From an uncultured Brachyspira sp. (GTDB lineage Bacteria; Spirochaetota; Brachyspiria; Brachyspirales; Brachyspiraceae), in contig CAKVCG010000015.1 of the NCBI GenBank assembly GCA_934725525.1, positions 1 to 19,346 on the forward strand: 19,346 bases of DNA, in the 5' to 3' direction. Positions 7,661 to 14,237 of the stretch are shown here, piece after piece. The notes below the pieces were generated by a model. The model had not been told where the DNA came from, did not search any database, and saw only the letters and a program-made list of their open reading frames with translations. A program made the translations under genes and the position numbers. The first letter of the stretch is position 1. Each line of letters opens with the position of its first letter.

Positions 7661-7978
7661 TTAATTCTCTTCAAAATTTTTTCTTAAGACCGAATATCTA
7701 TTCGGAATATCGATTATAATATCTTCGGTTATCGGAGTTTTATAATCAAAACCTTCGGGCAAATATCCGCTTTCTCTCATTCCGCCCGCAATTTCCAAAA
7801 CTTCGGCGACTGAATTTCCATATTTGCAAAGATATGTTCCTCCGTTTACAACCGCCCCTTTTACGGTAACGCTAATATATCTTCCTTCGGAGTTTGAATT
7901 AATCCGAAAGAGTTTAATTGCGATTCCGAATAAAAACACAAATAAAATAAAAGACAAACAGATTACTTTTTCTTTCAT
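7661..7978 (-). CDS. Membrane-anchored SLBB-domain protein
   Basis: A small protein of 105 residues. Residues 4-24 form one hydrophobic segment (VICLSFILFVFLFGIAIKLF), probably an uncleaved membrane anchor. The rest is a single SLBB (beta-grasp ligand-binding) domain: YISVTVKGAVVNGGTYLCKY (34-53), then SVAEVLEIAGGM (56-67), the pattern seen at the N-terminus of ComEA proteins and in polysaccharide-export proteins. The helix-hairpin-helix DNA-binding half of ComEA is absent, so a DNA-uptake role is not supported. The domain would face the periplasm. It lies 42 bp downstream of rsmD and 2 bp upstream of the acidic-protein gene, in one apparent operon. Confidence 0.72.
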   Translation of the reverse strand: MKEKVICLSFILFVFLFGIAIKLFRINSNSEGRYISVTVKGAVVNGGTYLCKYGNSVAEVLEIAGGMRESGYLPEGFDYKTPITEDIIIDIPNRYSVLRKNFEEN

Positions 7979-8020
7979 AATTTTAGTATATCACTATTTT
8001 AATATAATATCAATTATAAA

Positions 8021-8563
8021 TTAATTTTTAAAAATTATTAAAACATTTTCCCCATAGATTTTTATCTCGTATTTCATATTATATTTATAATTTTCTAAAA
8101 ACTTTTTATAATATTTGTAGCCCAATTCCACAATCAAATATCCGTTTTCGTTTAATAAATTTCTTTCTATTATTGACAATATTACCTTTTCGTAAATTTT
8201 TGAATTATAAGGCGGGTCGAAATATATTATATCGAATTTTTCATTCGTTCTTTTTGCATAATCTTCGGCGGCGATTCTTTTAATTTTATATTTTTCTTTT
8301 TCGTTTTCAAATATATTTTTTGCGTTTATAAATATATTTTGAACGGCTTCTCTGTCTATTTCCACAAAAACGCAACATTTTGCCTCTCTACTTAAAGCCT
8401 CAAAACCGACTGCCCCGCTTCCAGAACATAAATCTAAAAATATTTTATCTTTAACTTCGATTATATTAAATAAAGCCTCTCGAACTTTGCTTTGAGTCGG
8501 TCTGAAATCTCTTTTTGGAGCGATTATTTTTTTATTTTTTTTATAACCCGATATTATATGCAT
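8021..8563 (-). CDS. rsmD: 16S rRNA (guanine966-N2)-methyltransferase RsmD
   Basis: SAM-dependent enzyme that methylates N2 of G966 of 16S rRNA during 30S assembly. With the ATG at 8563 as start it has 180 residues, the family norm. It shows the N-terminal IISGYKKNKK, the family block RPTQSKVREALFNI (21-34), SAM motif I LDLCSGSGAVGFEAL (43-57) and the catalytic DPPY (116-119). A TTG two codons upstream (8569) is in frame. I chose ATG because the promoter's -10 box ends at 8570, so a transcript could not include the TTG, and because RsmD proteins typically begin Met-Arg/His-Ile-Ile. No ribosome-binding site is visible, in keeping with a leaderless mRNA. It heads a minus-strand set with the SLBB and acidic proteins. 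Confidence 0.92.
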   Translation of the reverse strand: MHIISGYKKNKKIIAPKRDFRPTQSKVREALFNIIEVKDKIFLDLCSGSGAVGFEALSREAKCCVFVEIDREAVQNIFINAKNIFENEKEKYKIKRIAAEDYAKRTNEKFDIIYFDPPYNSKIYEKVILSIIERNLLNENGYLIVELGYKYYKKFLENYKYNMKYEIKIYGENVLIIFKN

Positions 8564-8569
8564 GCGCAA

Positions 8570-8597
8570 ATTATATTAAAATAATTTTATTTGTCAA
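8570..8597 (-). promoter_or_regulatory. Promoter of rsmD, implying a leaderless mRNA
   Basis: On the minus strand a perfect TTGACA (8597-8592) and a perfect TATAAT (8575-8570) are 16 bp apart. The seventh base after the -10 box is the A of the rsmD ATG at 8563, so the message would start at or within a base of the initiation codon. Confidence 0.6.
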
Positions 8598-8636
8598 AAA
8601 AAGTAAATTAATAAACAAATTTTATATAAATTTAGC

Positions 8637-8666
8637 TTGACATATTTATAAAATTTCATATATTAT
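8637..8666 (+). promoter_or_regulatory. Promoter of the surface-protein cluster
   Basis: TTGACA at 8637-8642 is followed by TATATT (8659-8664, 16-bp spacer) overlapping TATTAT (8661-8666, 18-bp spacer). Transcription from here gives a leader of roughly 185 bases before the first barrel gene at 8858. It is divergent from the rsmD promoter, with the two -35 boxes about 40 bp apart. Confidence 0.5.
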
Positions 8667-8734
8667 ATAAAAATATAAATAAAGCTTATTAAAGTCGCTT
8701 TATGAAACAAAAAATCGGTTTAAGGATTAAAAAA

Positions 8735-8768
8735 TTTACGAAGTAAAAAATTAAACTACTTATGTAAA
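8735..8768 (+). ncRNA. Stem-loop in the long leader of the surface cluster
   Basis: TTTAC-G-AAGTA (8735-8745) can pair with TACTT-AT-GTAAA (8757-8768), giving two 5-bp helices around a small internal loop and an 11-base AT-rich loop. It sits mid-leader, about 90 bases before the start codon, and is not followed by a U-tract. It is a weak AU-rich structure, offered only as a candidate leader element. Confidence 0.25.
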
Positions 8769-8857
8769 ATTAATTTTTAAGGCTTTTTATGTCGAAATAT
8801 TATAATAGTATAATATAATTGTAATATTATTGATAAATTATAAAAAGGTATAAATTA

Positions 8858-9898
8858 ATGAAAAACGCTCCCACATTCAAAATAGCTTTTTATATCGTAA
8901 TTATAAATTCGTTTTTATATTTAACGGCATTTTCTCAAACTAATTTAAACAATTTTTTTGCGGGCGATTTTTCAACCAATAGTATTTTAGCTAAAAGTTT
9001 TGCGCAAGAGAGACAATTAATAAGTGTTAATTTGCTTCCGAGATATTCCGCCATATTTCCGCCTTTCGTAAATAGTTTAATGAAGAATATAGACACTTTT
9101 GCAGGATTGGCAAAAATGAATTTGAACGATATTAAAATTTCAGATAAAGTCAGCGCTAAAGATATTTTGAACAATGTAAATATAAAAGGCAATTTTTGGT
9201 ATATCCCAGATATTTCCTACACTTTTTTATTTAATAGAGTAATAGGAATTGAAGCGGGAATGGGAGTTCAATCGGTATCTTATTTATTAAACCTGTCTAA
9301 AGATAAAATGTCGGGTATTTTAGACGGACTGTTATCCGATGTAAGCGACCTACCCATATCCGTTGCGGATATGCTCAACGCTTTTAACGGAGACAATATA
9401 CATTTTAAAGCTTCTTTTTATTATATTCCAATTCATGTGGGATTAAAAATATTAACCGGAAAAACCCATAAACTCGTAAACACTTTTAGATTAGGACTCG
9501 AAGCCGTAGTTTATAATATAGATGTTGAAAATATATATTCTGGAGAGATAAGTAGAAGCTCTTCTTCCGAGGCTACGATTTATCTTTCTTACGAATTAGG
9601 ATGGCAAATAGATTTATTTCCAAACAAAAATTGGAGAGTTAAGCCTTATATAGATTTTTCTTTATTTGAAATAGGATTTTATATGAGGGGAGCGACAAAA
9701 GGCATTTATGAGGATATTAATTCTGGCATTTATCGTTTAACAGACGCATCCGCTTTAGGCTCATCCGCAAGTTATATACCCGATTCTTTTAACGGTATTT
9801 CTTTGCCAGAGTGGAGCGATTTTCCAAAATATACTGGTTTTGTAACTTCTTTGAAAATAGCGATATTTCCAAGATTTGGATTTACGATAAGGTTTTAA
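8858..9898 (+). CDS. Outer-membrane beta-barrel protein, family A, copy 1
   Basis: I do not recognise a named family. The 346 residues begin with a signal peptide (hydrophobic 9-24, probable cleavage after AFS at 24-26) and end in GFTIRF, an aromatic C-terminus of the kind recognised by the BAM machinery. Between them are alternating hydrophobic strands typical of a barrel: WYIPDISYTFLF (114-125), YYIPIHVGLKILTGK (188-202), IYLSYELGWQIDLFP (241-255) and VKPYIDFSLFEIGFY (261-275). The gene 10934-11845 is a clear paralog sharing all these blocks. Copy 1 is longer because of inserts at 90-108, 160-180 and 280-325, which would be surface loops. The start of family B copy 1 follows after 3 bp. It is the first gene of a six-gene barrel cluster behind a long leader. 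Function is unknown. Confidence 0.78.
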   Translation: MKNAPTFKIAFYIVIINSFLYLTAFSQTNLNNFFAGDFSTNSILAKSFAQERQLISVNLLPRYSAIFPPFVNSLMKNIDTFAGLAKMNLNDIKISDKVSAKDILNNVNIKGNFWYIPDISYTFLFNRVIGIEAGMGVQSVSYLLNLSKDKMSGILDGLLSDVSDLPISVADMLNAFNGDNIHFKASFYYIPIHVGLKILTGKTHKLVNTFRLGLEAVVYNIDVENIYSGEISRSSSSEATIYLSYELGWQIDLFPNKNWRVKPYIDFSLFEIGFYMRGATKGIYEDINSGIYRLTDASALGSSASYIPDSFNGISLPEWSDFPKYTGFVTSLKIAIFPRFGFTIRF

Positions 9899-9901
9899 TT
9901 T

Positions 9902-10798
9902 ATGGGATTTATTTTAAGAATTGTATTATTAATATTTATTTTATTAAACGGCGTATCTTTTGCCCAAACTACAGAAGAAGAAACCAATACCCAAACGGAA
10001 AATATAGAAAATACAGAAGTAGAAAATATGGAATCTGATAATTCAAATAATAATGGAGAGGCGGAGCAAATTCAGGGAAGTTTAATAGGTGAAGATAATT
10101 TTATAATGAATTATAATTTGATAGATATAATACCTATAGAACCCGATAGAAATTTATTTACAGTGATGTCAAATGTGAACGGTTTTGAAAATGGAATAAA
10201 ATCTCATAGGCATTCTTTGGGTATAGATTTTGGAACGGCCATATTTGCAACTCTTAACGCTCCAGTATTGTTTAATTTGGCTTTCAAACAGACCGAGGAT
10301 TCTCCGAGACAAACTTTAGAAGGTAAATTCGGATTCAGGTTAACTTATACTTATAGATTCACCGAAAAAATTGATTTGGACGCCACTTTTGGGCTTTATG
10401 TTTTGAATACATATTATACCAATTCAACCGCCGAATATTTTGGAGGAACTTATGCAATTCCGCTTTCGCTTGGTTTAAGATTCTACTTTAATAAAAGAGA
10501 CAGAGCTTCGGGTTTCTTCCTTCTTCCAAAAATAGGAGCTACAATATTTGTGACAAAAGGAAATGAAACTACAATAGCGGATGGAAATATTATCGGAACG
10601 GCTAAAAAGAATTCTACCTTATTTGATTTTTATGTTTCTTCGGAAATGGGATTTAGAATAGATATGTCGAGGAAATTGGGAATCAACAGCGGAGTTCGTC
10701 CTTTTATAGATATATCTTTACTTGATATTGGGGTCTCATATTCATATATATTCAGGTTTATTCCTTTACCGCGACTCGCTATAGGAGTATTATTTTGA
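9902..10798 (+). CDS. Outer-membrane beta-barrel protein, family B, copy 1
   Basis: The signal peptide is 1-21 (cleavage at SFA-Q). A 40-residue acidic, Asn/Gln/Thr-rich tract (22-60) with no hydrophobic content follows; it is absent from copy 2. The barrel part begins near 68 with NYNLIDIIPIE and continues through HSLGIDFGTAIFATLNAP (104-121), GKFGFRLTYTYRF (141-153), YAIPLSLGLRFYFNK (184-198), GFFLLPKIGATIFV (204-217), EMGFRIDMSRKLGI (248-261) and VRPFIDISLLDIGVSYSY (265-282), ending in a Phe (AIGVLF). The gene at 11848-12639 is its paralog. The VRPFIDIS block resembles the VKPYxDxSLFEIG block of family A, so the two families may be distantly related. It lies 3 bp after copy A1. No close relative is recognised. 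Confidence 0.78.
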   Translation: MGFILRIVLLIFILLNGVSFAQTTEEETNTQTENIENTEVENMESDNSNNNGEAEQIQGSLIGEDNFIMNYNLIDIIPIEPDRNLFTVMSNVNGFENGIKSHRHSLGIDFGTAIFATLNAPVLFNLAFKQTEDSPRQTLEGKFGFRLTYTYRFTEKIDLDATFGLYVLNTYYTNSTAEYFGGTYAIPLSLGLRFYFNKRDRASGFFLLPKIGATIFVTKGNETTIADGNIIGTAKKNSTLFDFYVSSEMGFRIDMSRKLGINSGVRPFIDISLLDIGVSYSYIFRFIPLPRLAIGVLF

Positions 10799-10933
10799 TT
10801 GCCGTTTTTTATTATTGTTTTAGATTTTATAATTTTGATTTTCAAGTTAATGAATTTAATTGAAAATAGTATATAATTGAAAGTAGATTAACGATAAATA
10901 TTAAGAAAATTAAGGACTAATTTTTATCATATT
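10799..10933. other. Spacer between the two duplicated A-B units
   Basis: 135 bp of AT-rich DNA between B1 and A2. A TATAAT lies at 10872-10877 without a good -35 box, so A2 may have a weak promoter of its own, possibly activator-dependent. An AAGGAC at 10912-10917 is rather far (about 16 bases) from the A2 start codon. No terminator hairpin is seen. Confidence 0.35.
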
Positions 10934-11845
10934 ATGAAGAGAATATTTATAATCATATTTTTTAATATAATCTCCATAAATTTATATTCTAACGGAATCC
11001 CTTTATCAACCGTTTCAGATACGAATACATATAATTATATGAAAGGAAGGCAAATGATAAATATCAATTTTTCGAGCGGACATGCGGGGTTTTTAACGGG
11101 GTTCCTAAAAGCTATGACTTATGATTATGAAATTACTACTAATTTCGCAAAACTTAATTTAAATCTTTTGCTTCCGGGGATTTCAAAATATTTGCATAAT
11201 ATGGATTTGAAAGGAAAGATGTGGTATATTCCAAATATAGCGTATACATATTTACATAAACCTAATTTAGGATTCGAATTTTCAATAGGTGTTCAATCTA
11301 TGAGTTTTAGTCTTACATCTCCGCGTAGTAAAATCGGTGGAATTTTAGACGAAACTACTACCGATGTTCCTTACGGAGATTCGACTTTTGAAAGTTCTTA
11401 TACTTATATTCCCATTACTTTGGGGGTTAAACTTTTTACGGGTAAAATGGGAAGAATGGTGAATGCTTTTAGAATAGGATTCGAGCCTGTCGTTTATACT
11501 TTAAAAACCAAAAACGCTATAAATGGAGAAACTACGGAAAAAACTTATCGTAATTTCAATATGTATATATCTTACGAATTGGGTTGGAGTATAGAACTAT
11601 TTCCAACGAGGGAATGGCCAGTTAAGCCTTATCTCGATATTTCATTATTTGAGATAGGTTATTATGTAAAATCTTCGGCTCATATTCTTTATGGAGACAC
11701 GAGAAACGCATTTTTATCGTTTGGAGCGGGAACAACTTTGGTAGATTTACCCGTCCCTTCGCTCTATGAAGCTCCATATTTGCCTTATGTTCTTGCGATA
11801 AGGTTTGTTTTTCTGCCGAGAATAGGCTTTAGTATGAGGTTTTAG
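10934..11845 (+). CDS. Outer-membrane beta-barrel protein, family A, copy 2
   Basis: Paralog of 8858-9898, 303 residues. The signal peptide is about 1-19 (hydrophobic IFIIIFFNIISINLYS). Blocks shared with copy 1 are DLKGKMWYIPNIAYTYL (91-107), GVQSMSFSL (119-127), YIPITLGVKLFTGK (158-171), YISYELGWSIELFP (211-224) and VKPYLDISLFEIGYYV (230-245), with the C-terminal RIGFSMRF as the outer-membrane insertion signal. The differences from copy 1 sit between these strands, as expected of exposed loops. Family B copy 2 begins 2 bp after the stop, and the AGG of the Arg codon in the terminal Arg-Phe-stop probably doubles as its ribosome-binding site. Function is unknown; a porin, adhesin or antigen is possible. 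Confidence 0.78.
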   Translation: MKRIFIIIFFNIISINLYSNGIPLSTVSDTNTYNYMKGRQMININFSSGHAGFLTGFLKAMTYDYEITTNFAKLNLNLLLPGISKYLHNMDLKGKMWYIPNIAYTYLHKPNLGFEFSIGVQSMSFSLTSPRSKIGGILDETTTDVPYGDSTFESSYTYIPITLGVKLFTGKMGRMVNAFRIGFEPVVYTLKTKNAINGETTEKTYRNFNMYISYELGWSIELFPTREWPVKPYLDISLFEIGYYVKSSAHILYGDTRNAFLSFGAGTTLVDLPVPSLYEAPYLPYVLAIRFVFLPRIGFSMRF

Positions 11846-11847
11846 AT

Positions 11848-12639
11848 ATGAAGCGAACATTGATTGTTATTATATTGACGCTTATATTTGGCGGATTATC
11901 TTTTGCTCAAGGCGATTTTATATCCGGCTATGATATTATAGATATTAAGCCGATTGAAACGAATATTTTCGCTCCTTTTATAACCAATTTGCAAACCAAC
12001 AGTATTTTTTCAAATTCTATTTTTACGCCGGGGGCAAATATTTACGGAGGCGCTTTTACTCATAAACATTCTTTGGGAATAGATTTTGGCACTACGATAT
12101 TCTCAACCCTTACCGCTCCTTTTTTATTTAATTTGACTTACGAACAGCCCGACGGCGCATCTCGTAAAGCGTTGGATGGAAAATTCGGATTCAGAATAGC
12201 ATATACTTACGGACTATTGGAAAAAATGGATTTGGACATAACTTTAGGGATGTATTTTATAAACACTTATTATACTAATGTGTCTTCTTATTACAGCGGA
12301 AGTGTTTACGCTATTCCATTTTCAGCGGGAGTTAGATTCTATTTTAATAAAGGAAATAGTTCTACGGGATTCTTTTTGCTTCCTAAACTCGGCGGAACTT
12401 TTTTTATAACTAAAGCAAATCTATATTCTTTGAATGTTACTGAAAATAAAGATGTTTTTATATTCGATAGATACATTGCCGTAGAAATGGGATTTAGAAT
12501 AGATATTTCAAGAAATTTGGGAATTACGAGAGGAGTCCGTCCTTTTATAGATATTTCTATAATGGATATAGGAGTTTCTTATGTTTATTTATTAAGATTC
12601 GTCCCTTTGCCGAGATTTAGTATAGGTATATTATTTTAA
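11848..12639 (+). CDS. Outer-membrane beta-barrel protein, family B, copy 2
   Basis: Paralog of 9902-10798, 263 residues. The signal peptide is 1-20 (cleavage at SFA-QG). The acidic linker of copy 1 is missing: mature sequence begins directly at DFISGYDIIDIKPIE. Shared strands include HSLGIDFGTTIFSTLTAP (74-91), GKFGFRIAYTYGL (111-123), NTYYTN (139-144), VYAIPFSAGVRFYFNK, GFFLLPKLGG, EMGFRIDISRNLGI and VRPFIDISIMDIGVSYVY, with terminal Phe in SIGILF. Sequence around GFRIDxS-RxLGI-GVRPFIDIS is nearly the same in both copies at the DNA level, while the middle regions differ. It is tightly linked to A2 (2 bp) and separated by 43 bp from the family C genes. Confidence 0.78.
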   Translation: MKRTLIVIILTLIFGGLSFAQGDFISGYDIIDIKPIETNIFAPFITNLQTNSIFSNSIFTPGANIYGGAFTHKHSLGIDFGTTIFSTLTAPFLFNLTYEQPDGASRKALDGKFGFRIAYTYGLLEKMDLDITLGMYFINTYYTNVSSYYSGSVYAIPFSAGVRFYFNKGNSSTGFFLLPKLGGTFFITKANLYSLNVTENKDVFIFDRYIAVEMGFRIDISRNLGITRGVRPFIDISIMDIGVSYVYLLRFVPLPRFSIGILF

Positions 12640-12682
12640 ATAATATAATAATATTTAATATAATAACGAGGAAAATATTTAT

Positions 12683-13327
12683 ATGATTAAAAGATTTGTT
12701 TTAATTTGTTTTATGTATTTTTGTTTAAGTTCTGTCGCTACGGCTATAGAAATGGGTTTATATTTATCTCCGAAATTTATATTTTCGGTTTCGAGCTTAA
12801 ATGTAAGCAATAGAAATGTTAATAATTTATTTATAGGAGCGGGCGCTTCGATAGGTTATAATTTTAATGTTATCCATCAACAAGCGCCGGTTAGGTTAGA
12901 ATTTGAATATCTATACAGAGACGGCTTAAATAGAAATTTGTATTCGGATTCCGAAGTAAGCAGTATGAACGCTCATACTTTTTTATTCGGCGCATATTAC
13001 GATTTTAATTTTTTTGAAGTCGATTATAATTCTTTAGAGGAAAGCAAAATTTATAGAGATGGGAAAAGACATTTAATGACCGTTTATTTAGGCATCCTTT
13101 TCGGAGCAGATTTGGAACAGTATATTTTAAATACCATCGTTGAAAAAATAGGAATGGTTAGTATAGCGAATTATTATAATAAATCAAAATTTAATTTCGG
13201 TTTAGGATTGGGTTTCGCCGTTAATATAACCACTTTAATTACGGCGGATATAGGTTATAGAATATTGCTCGACACGGATATAAATACGAAGCATGATATT
13301 ATAATGGCTTTAAGATTTAATTTTTAA
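12683..13327 (+). CDS. Small outer-membrane beta-barrel protein, family C, copy 1
   Basis: 214 residues with a signal peptide (1-21, cleavage near ATA-IE) and an aromatic end (MALRFNF). It starts the mature chain with MGLYLSPKFIF and contains GASIGYNFN, APVRLEFEYLY, TFLFGAYYDFNFFEVD, MTVYLGILFGA, FGLGLGFAVNITTLITADIG and YRILLD. These are short amphipathic strands consistent with an eight-stranded barrel of the OmpA-like or opacity/Msp type. The gene at 13364-14017 is its paralog. GAGGA at 12668-12672 lies ten bases before the ATG. It belongs to the same directional cluster as the A-B genes. The resemblance to surface-antigen barrels is structural only; no specific function can be given. Confidence 0.75.
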   Translation: MIKRFVLICFMYFCLSSVATAIEMGLYLSPKFIFSVSSLNVSNRNVNNLFIGAGASIGYNFNVIHQQAPVRLEFEYLYRDGLNRNLYSDSEVSSMNAHTFLFGAYYDFNFFEVDYNSLEESKIYRDGKRHLMTVYLGILFGADLEQYILNTIVEKIGMVSIANYYNKSKFNFGLGLGFAVNITTLITADIGYRILLDTDINTKHDIIMALRFNF

Positions 13328-13363
13328 TTTTACTTTGGTTTAAATAATGGGAGAATATAACTA

Positions 13364-14017
13364 ATGAAAAGATATTTATTATTGATATTTATATGTTTAA
13401 CTTCGAATCTGTTTGCCGCATCTCCTAAAGGGCTTTATATATCTCCCAAATTTATATTTAGCCATGATGCGAATAATGTTTATATAAAAGAAAACGGTTC
13501 AAAAGGTTATTATAATTATTTGGGACTTTCTGTAGCTTTGGGATACGGAATAACCACGGAAAATACTGTATCTCCGGTTAGATTAGAATTTGAATACTCC
13601 ATAGGAAAAGCTGTCGGAATAAGCAATAATACCTTATTTCATACACTGCTCGGAACCGTATATTATGATATAAATTTCTTTTTTACGGATATTGAACTTA
13701 GCGACGAAACTAAAGGCAATATATTAAAAAATCAATATCCTTTATTTTCTATTTTTTTGGGATTCTCGATAGGAACTAAAATAAATACTCAATTAAAAAG
13801 TCAAATTGTGCAAGGAGAAAATTCAACCTATATGCAATCCGACAATAAAATAAATGTTTCAAGAAGCGCTATAGTATTCGGATTCTCGGGAGGTTTTTCA
13901 TTTAATATAAGAAGCTGGTTTGCCGTAGATACGGGATATAGATTTGTGATAGATGTTACGCCAAGATGGTATCATGAAGTTCTTTTGGGATTTAGATTTA
14001 CCATACCGAAGATATAA
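13364..14017 (+). CDS. Small outer-membrane beta-barrel protein, family C, copy 2
   Basis: 217 residues, paralogous to the preceding gene. The signal peptide is 1-18 (cleavage at LFA-AS). Matching blocks are KGLYISPKFIF, SPVRLEFEYS, TVYYDINFFFTD, FSIFLGFSIGTK, VFGFSGGFSFNI and AVDTGYRFVID. The C-terminus runs on past the aromatic position (FRFTIPKI), unlike the other five barrel proteins, so its BAM signal is slightly atypical. The strand blocks align with copy 1, while the segments between them differ in length and sequence. GGGAGAAT lies before the ATG. It is the last gene of the cluster; a terminal-inverted-repeat element begins 16 bp after its stop. Confidence 0.75.
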   Translation: MKRYLLLIFICLTSNLFAASPKGLYISPKFIFSHDANNVYIKENGSKGYYNYLGLSVALGYGITTENTVSPVRLEFEYSIGKAVGISNNTLFHTLLGTVYYDINFFFTDIELSDETKGNILKNQYPLFSIFLGFSIGTKINTQLKSQIVQGENSTYMQSDNKINVSRSAIVFGFSGGFSFNIRSWFAVDTGYRFVIDVTPRWYHEVLLGFRFTIPKI

Positions 14018-14033
14018 TATAAGGTTTATAATT

Positions 14034-14126
14034 CGTCATTACGAGGTTTTGTAAAAAACAGCGACAAGGTCTAAGTCTCAAGCAATCTATTTAGCGCGGA
14101 TTTCCATGTTTACACTCGTAATGACG
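14034..14126. mobile_element. 93-bp palindrome-ended repeat element (MITE/REP-like)
   Basis: The element is bounded by a perfect 12-bp inverted repeat, CGTCATTACGAG (14034-14045) and CTCGTAATGACG (14115-14126). Its interior contains AAGCAATCTAT (14081-14091). These features resemble the widespread non-coding CGTCATTGCGAG...GAAGCAATCT repeats of many bacterial genomes. No ORF lies inside. The interior has more G+C than its surroundings. It sits between the last barrel gene and galK. Its transcript could fold into a long hairpin and partly insulate the two. Whether it is mobile cannot be judged from one copy. Confidence 0.65.
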
Positions 14127-14166
14127 GTAAAAATAACTTTGCAACTACGCAAATACTTTTATTCCT

Positions 14167-14194
14167 TTGACAAAATCAAATAATTATATATCAT
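14167..14194 (+). promoter_or_regulatory. Promoter of the galactokinase-family gene
   Basis: TTGACA (14167-14172) and TATCAT (14189-14194) are 16 bp apart. This gives a leader of about 40 bases with an AGAGG ribosome-binding site at 14228-14232. It implies expression independent of the barrel cluster. Confidence 0.5.
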
Positions 14195-14237
14195 TTATAC
14201 GATTTATAATTTATAATTAAAAAAATTAGAGGCAAAA

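Noticed and set aside
7279..7719. Plus-strand Ser/Phe-rich open frame of 146 codons
   Set aside because: It is the antisense of the Asp/Glu/Asn-rich acidic-protein gene; the composition is the mirror of that bias. No ribosome-binding site or recognisable domain.
8021..8563. DNA adenine or cytosine modification methylase (because of DPPY)
   Set aside because: The RPTQSKVREALFNI block, the 180-residue length and the absence of a partner nuclease identify RsmD.
8564..8569. TTG start for rsmD at 8569
   Set aside because: It would lie directly after the -10 box, ahead of any transcription start, and the shorter ATG start matches the family's length.
8702..8746. 14-codon ORF (MKQKIGLRIKKFTK) in the leader of the surface cluster, a possible leader peptide
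   Set aside because: There is no ribosome-binding site, no regulatory codon run, and the length is expected by chance in AT-rich DNA.
8858..14017. CRISPR or other regular repeat array across the cluster
   Set aside because: The repeated stretches are protein-coding paralog blocks at gene-length spacing, not short direct repeats with spacers.
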